Shown here in pieces: positions 6,962 through 14,934 of a stretch of 28,892 nucleotides of DNA. Where the stretch lies: IMG/VR virus record IMGVR_UViG_3300028596_000052, positions 1-28,892 of that record. The stretch is one strand, 5' to 3'. Position numbers and translations under genes: made by a program. Positions within the stretch are counted from its first letter, which is position 1. The number at the start of each line of letters is the position of its first letter. The notes below the pieces were generated by a model. That model was not told where the DNA came from. It searched no databases and was given only the letters and a program-made list of their open reading frames with translations. The DNA comes from a virus.

Positions 6962-9900
6962 TTACTTGCCCAGCACGGCCTGCACATTCCCGCCACGGTG
7001 TCGGATGGACTTGCGCAGGGGGTCGATGATGACTTCGCCGATGCTGTTGCCACCGATGTTCAGCTGAATGACCATCGGTTCGCCGGACCTGCCGCCCGCG
7101 TAACTCGCCCCGCCGGAACTGCTCGCCGGAACGTTGAGCATTGATGTCCAGGCGTGCTCCGGCCGGGAGTTCTTCTCGATTCCGAGAGCGAAACCCTCGG
7201 CCGTGTAGTGCCCGAGCTTCTGCATGACACGGGACGGCGACTTGATGCCGAGCGCTTTCTTGATGGCCTTCTCCATCGACTTGGCGATGTTCAACATCAC
7301 CTTCTCGATGCTGGCCTTTTGCCTTTCCAGACCCTTGACCAGACCTTCGGCCGCCTTGATTCCCGCCGCGTACAGCGCGTCGGCCGCCACATCACCCGCG
7401 TCGTCCGCAGACTGACGGATGCTCTGGTTCATGTCGTTGATCTGCTTGATCTGGGAAGCAGAGGCGCTCATTAGTGCCGTGGCCGTTTCCAGACCGCCAC
7501 CCTCGACGCCTGCCTGAGCAACCTGCTCCAGCACGCGACCCGAGAAGCCGCGCTTCTTCAGGGTTTCGAGCATTCCCGTGAACTGGTTCGCGCGAGACGA
7601 GTCAGCGGTGAGCTGGCTCATGATCGTGTTCAGTGTGACCTGCGAGTCCTCGCGGGATGCGGACCTCGTCAGGTTCAGTTCGCCGATGATTCCCTGCTTG
7701 ATGGAATCCTTGAGCTGGGAAGAGGCATCCTTGAGTCCGTCGAGTTTTTCCTTGGCCTTCTCCAGGGACTTGTTTACCGACGTCAGCTTGGACTGGTACT
7801 TGAGCAGGCCCTTGCCTGCTGCGTCCAGCTGACCGAGAAGGCGGGATTCCGTTCGGCCGCTGGTTGACTTCTTAATGGATGTACGCATCCGGTTCAGGTC
7901 GTCGACCAGATCCTGACGGCTGTCCATCTTCGTCATCGCGGAGATGAACTCGGAATTCTTGCTCCCGGCGAACTGGCCGAACCGGGAAACCGTCAGGTAC
8001 GGAACGAGGTCGTCCCGCGCCTCCCGCATCTTCTTCGCGGCTGCGCTGCCTCCGCTGGCGAACTTCGGAAGCATGCCCAGGTTGATGCGCCGCATGGTGT
8101 CGACGCCGTACTTGTCGACGGCGGCGGCCCGCATCACGAATTCGCCCCTGGAGAGGCGCGCGATGATACCGTCCGACGTCTTCGTGCCCGGCCCTTCGAG
8201 CACCTGGCCAGAGATGCTGCCGCCACTGGCGAAACGCTTCATCGGAAGAGACGAAGCCTTGCCGCCCTGCGCACCGAAAGGCTTTGCCGCGCTGTTGTCG
8301 TACCGGCGCTGCACGTTGATGTACGCCGTACCGACGATGGAGCCCGCGATACCGCCGACAGCAGCACGGAAGGGCCCTGTGTTGGCGATGATCGTGATGC
8401 TCTTGTTGCTGAGCCGGTTACGCGCTGCCTGGGCCCTGGCGATGTTGCCCACCGCGCTGCCGGTCGCAGCCGCAATGGTGATCTTCTTACCCGCGAGCCG
8501 ATCCCTCGCCGCCTGAACGGCAGCAATGTCCGCGCTGGCCGCCCCTGCTTCGGCGGAGATCTTGAAGGACCCGTCAGGCATGCGGGTGACCGTGTAGCCC
8601 AGGTCTTCCAGGATCTTCTGAGCTTTCCCGGTGAGCGCCTCGACCGTGATGGTCTCGGACTCGGGAGTGGCCTCCATCGCCGCGATGACACCGTCGAGGC
8701 TGTTGATCGCCCCAGCCGTCTCCGCCTTGACGAAGACCTCCTTGGACGGCGGCATCCCCAGGATCTGGTCGGCGAGCTGCTGAGCCTGCGTCTTGTTCAG
8801 ACCCCAGCCGTCGGCCATGCTGATGAGGCTCGCGCGGCCTTCCTTCCACCGCTCGTTGATCTGGCTCCACGGGGCGTTCGCCTCGATCGCCTTGTCCGTG
8901 GCCTCCTTGGTGGTACGAGCGATGTTGGACAGCTGCTCGTACGCGTCACGACCGGCCTGACCGTTGCGCTCAAGCTGGCCGTTTGACCAGGACAGCGCCT
9001 CGCCCCACTTGTTCTGCTTCTTCGTGGCGTCGGCGATGGCCTGCTCTTGGGCCGCCTGGGCGTCCATGTAGTTGCGGTTCAGATCCGCGAGGGCCTGGAT
9101 CTGCCCGATCAGCTCCTTGACGGAACCGGCGTGGTTCCGCGTCTCCGAAGCCGCGCGCATCTCCGCGTCGGCGATAGCGCCGACGAGACCCTCACGCTCC
9201 TGAAGGGCGGCGTTCAGGTCACCGTCGGTGGCACCGACGCTGGCGAGGAAGTCGTCACCCTTCGGGCCCTTGGCGAGCGCGCTGTCGCGCGCCTCCTTCA
9301 TCTTGGCGATGCGGACATCGACCTCGGCCAGTTTGTTCTTGAGGGCGTCGACATCCTCGGCGGTGGTCCTGAAGACTCCGCCGAGCCCGTCGATGCGCTG
9401 CTCGAACTTGCCGACACCGCCGATGCTGCCGGTGATCTGACTGAGTACGTCGCCGAACATCCGGTCAAGGAAGGACATGCCGCCCTCGACGATGTGGAGA
9501 ACGCCGGACAGTGCACGGAAGACGCCGACCAGCAGCGCCGTCGCCGTCGCGGACTGCGACATGGCGTTCGTGAACTGACCGATGTTGACCAGCAGGTTCT
9601 TCAGTTCGGTGCCCAGGGTTTCCCAGACCTGCTTGAGGCCCTGCGCTCCGCCGTCCTCCGTCATCGACGCGAACATGTCACCGAGGCCGGAGCCGAGCAT
9701 GCCCATGGCGGTGCGGAAGCCCTCCATGACCGGACCGGACCGGCTCAGAGCCTGCTCGAAGCCCGGCAGGGCGTACTCGAACAGGTCAGTGAGACCGCCA
9801 GTGAAGTCCTTGACCAGCGGAGCCGTTGATGCGAAGACGCGCGTCAACGCGGGCTGCATCCGGCGGGCTGCACCGGAGATCTGGTTCATGCCGCCGACGA

Positions 9901-11446
9901 GAGCCGACTCAAGGGGAATCGCCGACTCCGTCAGGACGTCGTCGAGGGTTCCCCGCATCTGATTGAAGGCGTTCCGCACCTGCGTGCTGCCCCGCAGGGC
10001 GAAGGCACCCAGGGCGATGAACGCACCGCCCAGTGCCGTGACGAGCAGTGCACCCAGTGCCTGGGCGATGGGGCCGATCAGGACCAGAGCAGCGATCAGG
10101 ATCGCCGTCCAGCGACGGTTGATGTTGATGACGCTGCCCATCTGGCGCAGCACACCCAGTAGACCGCCGACGCCGCGCACAGCACCGCGAAGACCGTCCG
10201 TCAGGCCGTCACCCATGCCTCGCATCGACCGGCGCATCAGACCGCCATGACGACTCGTGTCGCGGAGCCTGTGCTGGAAGATCAGCAGGCGCGAGTCGAG
10301 CCGGTCGAAGATGCTCCCGTCGTCACCCAGCAGCCGAAGCTGCGCCCGCAGGTAAGCGATCTCGCGGGAGGTGTCACGGAAGGCACCGCGCGTGAGAGCG
10401 CCTGCGCTACGGAGTCCGCGCGCTCCGTTCGCAGCCTGGGTCAGGCCACGAGACAGGGCGTTGAACTCACGCTGGCTCAGACGTCCGTTACGGGCAGCGT
10501 CCGCAAGCAGGCGGGACATCACGCGCAGGTCCCCGTTGAGAGACTGTGCCGTGCTGCGAGCCCGCGCGTTGCTCGTGCTGACGCCGTTCATGGCGTTGCC
10601 GACGGCCTGGAGTGCGCGGGCCATGCGGTTGAGGTCGTTGCCCCCCAACCCCTGGAACCGGCCCGTCATCCCCTCGTCGTTGTCCCCGATGCTCGCCAGC
10701 CGAGAGACGTGTCGACGGAAGTCGGCCTCTTCCTGGCGGAGTCGGGTGGCAACCTGTGCCGCAAGACGGCGACGCTCGGCTTCGGCGCGGCGGTTACGCG
10801 CCGCTTCCTCGCGGAGGGCAGCGGCGTGTGCTCTGTTGATGCGTCGCTGCTGGCTTACCATCTGCTGGCCGTGTGCCATCTGCTGACGCAGTTCTTCGCG
10901 ACGTGCCGCAGTGTTGCGACGTGCGTTCTCCCGCAGGGCGGCATCGTGTGCGCGGTTGAGCCGCTGCATGAGACTGACCCGCTGCTGGCCGTCGGCCATC
11001 TGCTGGCGGCGTTCTTCGCGCTGTGCCGCCGCAGCATCACGTGCCGCTCGCTGAGACACCGCGTTGTGGCGGCGGATCTCGTTGTCGAGCCGGTCGAACC
11101 CGAGCCGAGTTTCGTCGAGTTCGTCCCGGAGGCGGTGAAACTCGTCCTCGGTCAGCTCGCCCGCCCGCGCGGCCATGCGCAGGTCGCGGCTCAGCAACCC
11201 CATGGACCGGCGCATGTAGTCCATCTCGTGCCCGGCCAGGCTTCCGACGCGCTGCATCTGGCCGAGGCGTCCGGAGACGCCTCGGATGCTGCGGCTCAGC
11301 CGGTCGGCCCGGTCGGACGCGAGGTTGCTGGAGTTCGCCAGCCCACGAATGTCGCCGTCCATGCCCCGCATTCGCCGACGAATGTCGGCGAATTCTCCAC
11401 GGGTCATGTCCCGGACCCGGACAGTAAGAGTGATGTCATCAGCCAT
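6962..11446 (-). CDS. tail tape measure protein
   Basis: The longest gene of the window (1494 residues), as expected for the protein that sets siphovirus tail length. The N-terminus is long, charged and helical with coiled coils. It contains a tandem 40-residue duplication at about 143-222 (REERRQQMADGQQ and REELRQQMAHGQQ). A hydrophobic block follows at about 455-500 (TAILIAALVLIGPIAQALGALL), which could cross the host membrane at DNA ejection. Further on are two copies of a short repeat (AARDRLAGKKITI, AARNRLSNKSITI). The C-terminus has a second coiled coil (LEKAKEKLDGLKD) and ends GEVIIDPLRKSIRHRGGN. It overlaps the end of the frameshifted chaperone frame by a few bases. At roughly 0.15 nm per residue the tail would be near 220 nm. 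Confidence 0.95.
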   Translation of the reverse strand: MADDITLTVRVRDMTRGEFADIRRRMRGMDGDIRGLANSSNLASDRADRLSRSIRGVSGRLGQMQRVGSLAGHEMDYMRRSMGLLSRDLRMAARAGELTEDEFHRLRDELDETRLGFDRLDNEIRRHNAVSQRAARDAAAAQREERRQQMADGQQRVSLMQRLNRAHDAALRENARRNTAARREELRQQMAHGQQMVSQQRRINRAHAAALREEAARNRRAEAERRRLAAQVATRLRQEEADFRRHVSRLASIGDNDEGMTGRFQGLGGNDLNRMARALQAVGNAMNGVSTSNARARSTAQSLNGDLRVMSRLLADAARNGRLSQREFNALSRGLTQAANGARGLRSAGALTRGAFRDTSREIAYLRAQLRLLGDDGSIFDRLDSRLLIFQHRLRDTSRHGGLMRRSMRGMGDGLTDGLRGAVRGVGGLLGVLRQMGSVININRRWTAILIAALVLIGPIAQALGALLVTALGGAFIALGAFALRGSTQVRNAFNQMRGTLDDVLTESAIPLESALVGGMNQISGAARRMQPALTRVFASTAPLVKDFTGGLTDLFEYALPGFEQALSRSGPVMEGFRTAMGMLGSGLGDMFASMTEDGGAQGLKQVWETLGTELKNLLVNIGQFTNAMSQSATATALLVGVFRALSGVLHIVEGGMSFLDRMFGDVLSQITGSIGGVGKFEQRIDGLGGVFRTTAEDVDALKNKLAEVDVRIAKMKEARDSALAKGPKGDDFLASVGATDGDLNAALQEREGLVGAIADAEMRAASETRNHAGSVKELIGQIQALADLNRNYMDAQAAQEQAIADATKKQNKWGEALSWSNGQLERNGQAGRDAYEQLSNIARTTKEATDKAIEANAPWSQINERWKEGRASLISMADGWGLNKTQAQQLADQILGMPPSKEVFVKAETAGAINSLDGVIAAMEATPESETITVEALTGKAQKILEDLGYTVTRMPDGSFKISAEAGAASADIAAVQAARDRLAGKKITIAAATGSAVGNIARAQAARNRLSNKSITIIANTGPFRAAVGGIAGSIVGTAYINVQRRYDNSAAKPFGAQGGKASSLPMKRFASGGSISGQVLEGPGTKTSDGIIARLSRGEFVMRAAAVDKYGVDTMRRINLGMLPKFASGGSAAAKKMREARDDLVPYLTVSRFGQFAGSKNSEFISAMTKMDSRQDLVDDLNRMRTSIKKSTSGRTESRLLGQLDAAGKGLLKYQSKLTSVNKSLEKAKEKLDGLKDASSQLKDSIKQGIIGELNLTRSASREDSQVTLNTIMSQLTADSSRANQFTGMLETLKKRGFSGRVLEQVAQAGVEGGGLETATALMSASASQIKQINDMNQSIRQSADDAGDVAADALYAAGIKAAEGLVKGLERQKASIEKVMLNIAKSMEKAIKKALGIKSPSRVMQKLGHYTAEGFALGIEKNSRPEHAWTSMLNVPASSSGGASYAGGRSGEPMVIQLNIGGNSIGEVIIDPLRKSIRHRGGNVQAVLGK
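10781..11020 (-). repeat. 120-bp tandem duplication inside the tape measure gene
   Basis: Two consecutive units of 40 codons (about 10901-11020 and 10781-10900) encode near copies beginning REERRQQMADGQQ and REELRQQMAHGQQ and ending in NRAH-AALRE. Similarity is clear at the DNA level too, for example in the CATCTGCTG and GTTCTTCGCG blocks 120 bases apart. Gain or loss of one unit would change tape length without shifting frame. Confidence 0.8.
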
Positions 11447-11986
11447 CGTGACCGCCCTTTCTGTCCTTGCCCATTTCGTACAGCTCGACCAGCTGGAGGA
11501 TTTCTACGTCCTCATCCAGAATCTGACTGGGCAGCACATGGAAGAATTGACACAGGGAGATGAGGAGTTCTGCCCTGGCGTATTCCGAAGGCTTCGTTAC
11601 AGGGTTTCCGTCGGAATCGACTCCACCAGGGAAGGCTCGCCAGTCACGGACTTTTTTTCCGTGGCCTCCGGAACGGTGGCGAGAGCCTGCGTCCAGGCGT
11701 TGATGACGTACATGTTCATCACGAAGTCGTTGGTGATGACGCCCTCGTAGGTCGTCGGCACCGGCTCGCCGGTCACCTCGTCTTCGAGGTTCCAGTAGAC
11801 GAGGTGCTCTGCGAACATGCGCAGCATGCCCTCGGTCTCCTGATCTCCCTCAGTGCTGGGGGCACTGAGGGAGATGATCTCCAGGTACTCGCCGGTGGTG
11901 AGGCCCCGGACCTTGACTTCCAGCCCCTCGTACTCGGTGCCGGTGAAGTCGAGGTTGTAGACCTTGCGCTTGCGCTTGAATGCCAT
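11439..11986 (-). CDS. tail assembly chaperone fusion (G-T) made by -1 frameshift
   Basis: The upstream chaperone frame contains the slippery heptamer A AAA AAG at 11651-11657 (codons GAA AAA AAG). Stepping back one base there opens a frame of 70 codons to a TGA at 11439-11441 that overlaps the tape measure start. The downstream frame has no start of its own but reads as real protein, with ELLISLCQFFHVL, then PSQILDEDVEILQLVELYEMG. The fusion has 182 residues: 112 from the first frame and 70 from the second. This matches the G and G-T tail chaperones of lambda and most long-tailed phages, which coat the tape measure and recruit tail-tube subunits. The frame would otherwise leave about 150 bases without a gene. 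Frame and heptamer are read directly; use of the shift is inferred. Confidence 0.88.
11597..11986 (-). CDS. tail assembly chaperone, unshifted form (G)
   Basis: A 129-residue protein in the position of lambda gpG, directly upstream of the tape measure and downstream of the tail-tube genes. It starts MAFKRKRKVYNLDF behind GGGGAG at 8 bases. The central part is an alpha-helical segment (GEYLEIISLSAPSTEGDQETEGMLRMFAEHLVYWNLEDEVTGEPV), as in other actinophage chaperones. Termination at 11597 yields the short form; slipping at codons 110-112 yields the longer form listed separately. It assists assembly of the tape measure and tail tube and is absent from the finished virion in known systems. Confidence 0.9.
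   Translation of the reverse strand: MAFKRKRKVYNLDFTGTEYEGLEVKVRGLTTGEYLEIISLSAPSTEGDQETEGMLRMFAEHLVYWNLEDEVTGEPVPTTYEGVITNDFVMNMYVINAWTQALATVPEATEKKSVTGEPSLVESIPTETL
11651..11657 (-). promoter_or_regulatory. -1 programmed frameshift heptamer A AAA AAG
   Basis: On the minus strand a run of seven A followed by G is positioned in frame as GAA AAA AAG, giving the X XXY YYZ heptamer A AAA AAG, the same heptamer as E. coli dnaX. Both tRNAs re-pair fully after a -1 slip. It lies near the end of the first chaperone gene, the expected place. No obvious strong downstream pseudoknot was worked out. Confidence 0.88.
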
Positions 11987-12010
11987 TGGTTCTCCCCGGA
12001 TAAGGGCATG

Positions 12011-12042
12011 AAGAAGACCCGCCGCAAGAGTGCGACGGGTCT
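12011..12042 (-). terminator. possible weak terminator hairpin after the HNH gene
   Basis: On the minus strand AGACCCGTCGCA pairs with TGCGGCGGGTCT (12-bp stem, one mismatch, 4-base loop) followed by TCTTC. It lies between the HNH stop and the chaperone ribosome site. The T-rich tail is poor, so it may only slow polymerase or protect the 3' end of the upstream mRNA. Confidence 0.45.
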
Positions 12043-12057
12043 GTCCGAGATTGCTAT

Positions 12058-12732
12058 TCAGTTATGTTCGTGGGGACACACTCTGCCGTACCGCGTCATC
12101 GCGTTGCAGTTCCAGCAGAGAAGGCGATATCCGCCCTGCGGCCAGCCCCTCTGGCGCAGGTCGGCGTAGGTGTGACTCCCGACCGTCTTTCGGTGTTCCT
12201 TGCCATCGCCGTTCACGTGATCCAGCGTAAGAAACGCCGGATCCGTTTCCGGACACCACTGACATGCACACCGTCCGCCGTAGACTTCGATCATCTCTTC
12301 GCGGAGGTTCCTCCGCCTCGCAGCCTGTTCGTCGCGAGCTTTCTGCCGATACTTGTCCGGGTCGCCCCAGTAATTCTTCTTGGCGTAGCACTGAGCACAC
12401 AATCCGCGCGCAGATACTGCACGTTCTGGGTGACAAGTGGCACGCTCGGTAGGCAGCACACCCTTGCGGCGCGCTTTTTGGTAACAAGGGCGGCAGAGTC
12501 CCCGGCTGTAGTGATCCTTGTCTGGATGGCATCCAGCACTTCGTCGCTCTTTAGTCGGTGGCTTCCGGTAGTTCGGTGCGTAATCCTCCGAATCCTTGCG
12601 CCTATCCGGACGCCCCTTGCGTCGCGCGTCGTATTCCCGCATGTAACACTGCGAGCAAAGACCTTTTGCCTGATGGGGCCTGTCGGGGTGACAGATCGGT
12701 GGTTCGTCTTTTGCGCGTCCGGTACGTGCCAT
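12058..12732 (-). CDS. HNH homing endonuclease with three zinc modules
   Basis: A 224-residue protein. Residues 14-30, 68-84 and 100-116 are three copies of a C-H-P-x9-C-x2-C-Y zinc module (cysteines 14/26/29, 68/80/83, 100/112/115), probably for DNA recognition. The C-terminal HNH nuclease has CACQWC (155-160), LDHVNGDGKEH (170-180) and CWNCN (206-210). It is a free-standing insert in the tail operon between the short tail-tube gene and the chaperones, a common place for mobile nucleases. It is less GC-rich than its neighbours. There is no ribosome site; the ATG lies in one arm of an 18-bp hairpin, and a -10-like TAATCT lies 6 bases before the ATG. That suggests repression in the long transcript and leaderless translation from a local promoter. 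It should nick or cut an unoccupied homing site in related phages. Confidence 0.88.
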   Translation of the reverse strand: MARTGRAKDEPPICHPDRPHQAKGLCSQCYMREYDARRKGRPDRRKDSEDYAPNYRKPPTKERRSAGCHPDKDHYSRGLCRPCYQKARRKGVLPTERATCHPERAVSARGLCAQCYAKKNYWGDPDKYRQKARDEQAARRRNLREEMIEVYGGRCACQWCPETDPAFLTLDHVNGDGKEHRKTVGSHTYADLRQRGWPQGGYRLLCWNCNAMTRYGRVCPHEHN

Positions 12733-12763
12733 GTCGGAAGATTAACATGGGCACGTACCGGAC
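12717..12763 (-). promoter_or_regulatory. 18-bp hairpin covering the start codon of the HNH gene
   Basis: Plus-strand arms 12717-12734 and 12745-12763 are complementary over 18 pairs with one bulged base and a 10-base loop. As minus-strand RNA, the AUG of the HNH gene (12730-12732) lies inside the second arm. Read-through transcripts from upstream would therefore hide the start. The loop holds TAATCT, a possible -10 box whose transcript would begin at the AUG and lack the first arm. There is no U-run, so it is not a normal terminator. Confidence 0.75.
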
Positions 12764-12769
12764 AGCTTC

Positions 12770-13177
12770 TCAAGACCAGGTCGGGACGACGCCGTCGCTC
12801 AGCTGGCCGGGAACGGCCCAGGTGAGTTCACCGGAGTCCGAGCGGGTCAGCGGGTAGTCGGTGAAGATGCACTCGTTGGCCAGAGTCTGGCCCGACACGG
12901 CGATGCTGACCGTACGGGCGACGGAGGTCGACGGAACCGTCTTGAAGACGGCGTGCGACTTGTCCGCCGCGTCGTTGAACACGCCGTTGAGGGTGATCGT
13001 GAAGTCGGCGAGCAGCAGGAGCCGCTCGAACGCCGACTTGTCGATACCCGTGGTGTCCTGGGTTGCGCGAGGCGTCGCGAACTCCAGGTTGGTCACGTCA
13101 TTCCTCACGTCTTGTGGCGTTCCGGAAGAATCGTCCACACTGAGGGTAGTCCACGCCAATCCTGACTCTTTCGCCAC
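12770..13177 (-). CDS. short tail-tube-like protein, paralogue of the long tail-tube protein
   Basis: A 135-residue protein starting at GTG 13175-13177 behind AAGGAGGG; a longer frame from 13207 lacks a ribosome site. Its N-terminus MAKESGL and the core TGIDKSAFERLLLLADFTITLNGVFND match MAKQSGL and TGIDKSAFERIGGLRDGRIEWTSHFN of the 248-residue protein encoded at 13712-14458, so the two are paralogues. About 22 bases are identical where the shared motif is encoded. The C-terminal half (ANECIFTDYPLTRSDSGELTWAVPG) resembles tail-tube folds. It is either the tube subunit, with the longer one decorated, or a terminal or minor tube ring. It is preceded by a terminator hairpin, so its expression is separated from the upstream genes. 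Confidence 0.75.
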   Translation of the reverse strand: MAKESGLAWTTLSVDDSSGTPQDVRNDVTNLEFATPRATQDTTGIDKSAFERLLLLADFTITLNGVFNDAADKSHAVFKTVPSTSVARTVSIAVSGQTLANECIFTDYPLTRSDSGELTWAVPGQLSDGVVPTWS

Positions 13178-13203
13178 GATAGCCCTCCTTTGTCCGTTTT
13201 GCG

Positions 13204-13239
13204 GCAAAGCAAAAGGCCCACCGGACTGCGATGGGCCTT
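13204..13239 (-). terminator. intrinsic terminator between tail genes
   Basis: Minus strand: AAGGCCCA pairs with TGGGCCTT (8-bp perfect stem, plus-strand arms 13213-13220 and 13232-13239), followed by TTGCTTTG. It lies just after the hypothetical tail gene and before the short tail-tube gene. It could reduce transcription downstream. Confidence 0.7.
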
Positions 13240-13248
13240 CGACTCAAA

Positions 13249-13689
13249 TCAACCCCGCTGGATCTGCTGGGCGACTTTTTCCTGGTTCTCCTGGAAATCT
13301 TCCAGCCAGAATTCCGGGCGGGTGTGCTTCCGGATGTTCCCCGTGGGGTTACCCCGGAAGTCGCCGTCCCTGGCGATGAAGATCTCCTGCTTGTCCAGGA
13401 GCTTGCGGTGCGTCCGGGCCCGGAAGCACGGCTGGCCCGATTCGAAGACGAGCCAGTGTTCGGTCTCCGTCACGTCCAGCTCCGAAAACTTCCGGCCGGA
13501 GGTCTTTGCCGCGTGGAGCATTTCCGGGGGGAGGCCCTCGACACGGAGCCTCCATCCCTTCGTGAACTCCGGGCAGTTCACCTCGGCGCAGGTCGCCGGA
13601 CGCCAGTGCGTACTGACCGGCGAAACGATCTGGTACGTCTTGTAGTCCTGGACCCGGCCCTGCGGCGGAATCCTGTTCATACGCTGCAT
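13249..13689 (-). CDS. hypothetical protein of the tail module
   Basis: A 146-residue protein starting at ATG 13687-13689 because GGGGAG lies 6-7 bases upstream; the longer frame from 13734 overlaps the preceding gene. Visible features are a Cys pair in ATCAEVNCPEF, aromatic-rich segments (HWLVFESGQPCFRARTH) and a C-terminal helix (FWLEDFQENQEKVAQQI). I do not recognise a family. It lies between two paralogous tail-tube genes, so a tail assembly or tube-associated role is plausible but inferred from position. Confidence 0.7.
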   Translation of the reverse strand: MQRMNRIPPQGRVQDYKTYQIVSPVSTHWRPATCAEVNCPEFTKGWRLRVEGLPPEMLHAAKTSGRKFSELDVTETEHWLVFESGQPCFRARTHRKLLDKQEIFIARDGDFRGNPTGNIRKHTRPEFWLEDFQENQEKVAQQIQRG

Positions 13690-13711
13690 GTGCTCTCCCC
13701 GGGTGTGCGCC

Positions 13712-14458
13712 TTAGAAGACGACGCTGGTGTCATTCCGTACGGCGACCACCGCGAAGGTGCACTCGGTGAACGTCCCCGTGGTGGCCACGCGCAGGTACC
13801 GCTCCACGGTCTGGTCGCGTGCCGTCTCGATCCGCTCCACTGCCGGGGACGCCGTCACCTGGGTGAAGGCACCGCCCGTCACTGCCGCGTAGGCGTCCGC
13901 CCCGTCGTCCGAAGACTCCTCGACGGTGAACGTGATGTCCGTGCCGGTGAAGGAGAAGACCTGAAGGTAGAACTGCGCGCCGAACGTGGTCGAGCCGGTG
14001 CCGAAGTCCACCGCCGTACCGTTGGTGGCTGCGGTGTCAGTACGACGTCCGGCAGTGAGGCTCTGGCCCCACTCGATCCCGTACCCGTTCGCCTCGGCGC
14101 GGATCTTCATGCTGATCTTGCCGTCGTCACCGCGCGACCAGTCGTAGTTCAGCTGCTTGCCGACCAGGGCCGCCGCCGGACCGCCGAGAGTCGTTCCACG
14201 GAAGTACATGAGGTGCCGGTCGGAGGACGGGAGCGAGGCGAGTACCTCGTGCTGCTGCCCCTCTGCGGGGTTGAAGTGCGAGGTCCACTCGATCCGGCCG
14301 TCGCGCAGACCGCCGATGCGTTCGAACGCCGACTTGTCGATACCGGTGACGTCGATGACGGCCGGTCCGCCGCCCACCTCGTCGAGCGATGCGGTGTCAC
14401 CGGACATGTTGTATCCGCCAACGTAAAAGTTATCGCCCAGTCCGGACTGCTTAGCCAC
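13712..14458 (-). CDS. major tail (tube) protein, long form
   Basis: A 248-residue structural protein with start GTG 14456-14458 behind AAGGAGG. Residues 1-145 hold the tube-like domain with IDVTGIDKSAFERIGGLRDGRIEW, then MYFRGTTLGGPAAALVGKQLNYD. Residues about 145-248 form a separate beta-rich domain (GTGSTTFGAQFYLQVFSFTGTDITF, AVERIETARDQTVERYLRV) of the kind that projects from tail tubes as surface decoration. The gene follows the tail terminator gene and precedes the chaperones, as expected for the major tail protein. It shares its N-terminal half with the 135-residue protein downstream. Which of the two builds most of the tube is open. Confidence 0.85.
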   Translation of the reverse strand: MAKQSGLGDNFYVGGYNMSGDTASLDEVGGGPAVIDVTGIDKSAFERIGGLRDGRIEWTSHFNPAEGQQHEVLASLPSSDRHLMYFRGTTLGGPAAALVGKQLNYDWSRGDDGKISMKIRAEANGYGIEWGQSLTAGRRTDTAATNGTAVDFGTGSTTFGAQFYLQVFSFTGTDITFTVEESSDDGADAYAAVTGGAFTQVTASPAVERIETARDQTVERYLRVATTGTFTECTFAVVAVRNDTSVVF

Positions 14459-14469
14459 GATGCCTCCTT

Positions 14470-14925
14470 CTAGGGCGATTCAGACCAAACGTCGTTGATG
14501 ATGATCGGCAGCACGATTTGGAATACCCGGAATTCCCGGCCGTCCATGTTCATGTAGCCGACGCGGACACTCAGCGGATTACCGTGAGCGCCGAAGATGT
14601 CGATGTGCCGGGCATTGCTGCCGAGATCGAAGTCGCCGATGTACGCGGTGAAGAGGTCGTCGACCGCCTTCGTGAGATTGGCGTCGATATCGTCGTACGG
14701 TTCCGACATTGTGGAACCGAACAGCCGCATCTGGAGTTCGAGGCGCACGGATGCGCTGGCGAGTCCCGACGACTTGATCGGCACGATGCTGTCCACCCAG
14801 ACACCGGCGGTCATTCCGTTCGTTCCGGACTGCTTGGACTCGTATTCCGTGACGGTCTGGAACCACCCTGTGTTCTGGGCGTGGGTGACGACGATGTCGA
14901 GAATCTCGTTGATGGCGAGAGTCAC
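14470..14925 (-). CDS. tail terminator / tail completion protein
   Basis: A 151-residue protein, start GTG 14923-14925 behind AGGAGG. Helix at the N-terminus (INEILDIVVTHAQNTGWF), then beta strands (SASVRLELQMRLFG), a helix (YDDIDANLTKAVDDLFTAYIG) and further strands. This alpha/beta order is the lambda gpU-like tail terminator pattern, in which a hexamer caps the tail and joins it to the head. Its place between the head-tail connector and the tail-tube gene agrees. Assigned from fold pattern and synteny, not from a catalytic motif. Confidence 0.75.
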   Translation of the reverse strand: MTLAINEILDIVVTHAQNTGWFQTVTEYESKQSGTNGMTAGVWVDSIVPIKSSGLASASVRLELQMRLFGSTMSEPYDDIDANLTKAVDDLFTAYIGDFDLGSNARHIDIFGAHGNPLSVRVGYMNMDGREFRVFQIVLPIIINDVWSESP

Positions 14926-14934
14926 GGGTTCCTC

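Noticed and set aside
5743-7029. 428-codon plus-strand open frame
   Set aside because: It runs antisense to the tail-tip gene, has no ribosome site and reads as low-complexity high-GC shadow. The same holds for the long plus-strand frames over the tape measure, capsid and portal genes.
13178-13207. Longer start of the short tail-tube protein
   Set aside because: The GTG at 13175-13177 has AAGGAGG at the right distance and gives an N-terminus matching the paralogue; the longer form runs through the terminator region.
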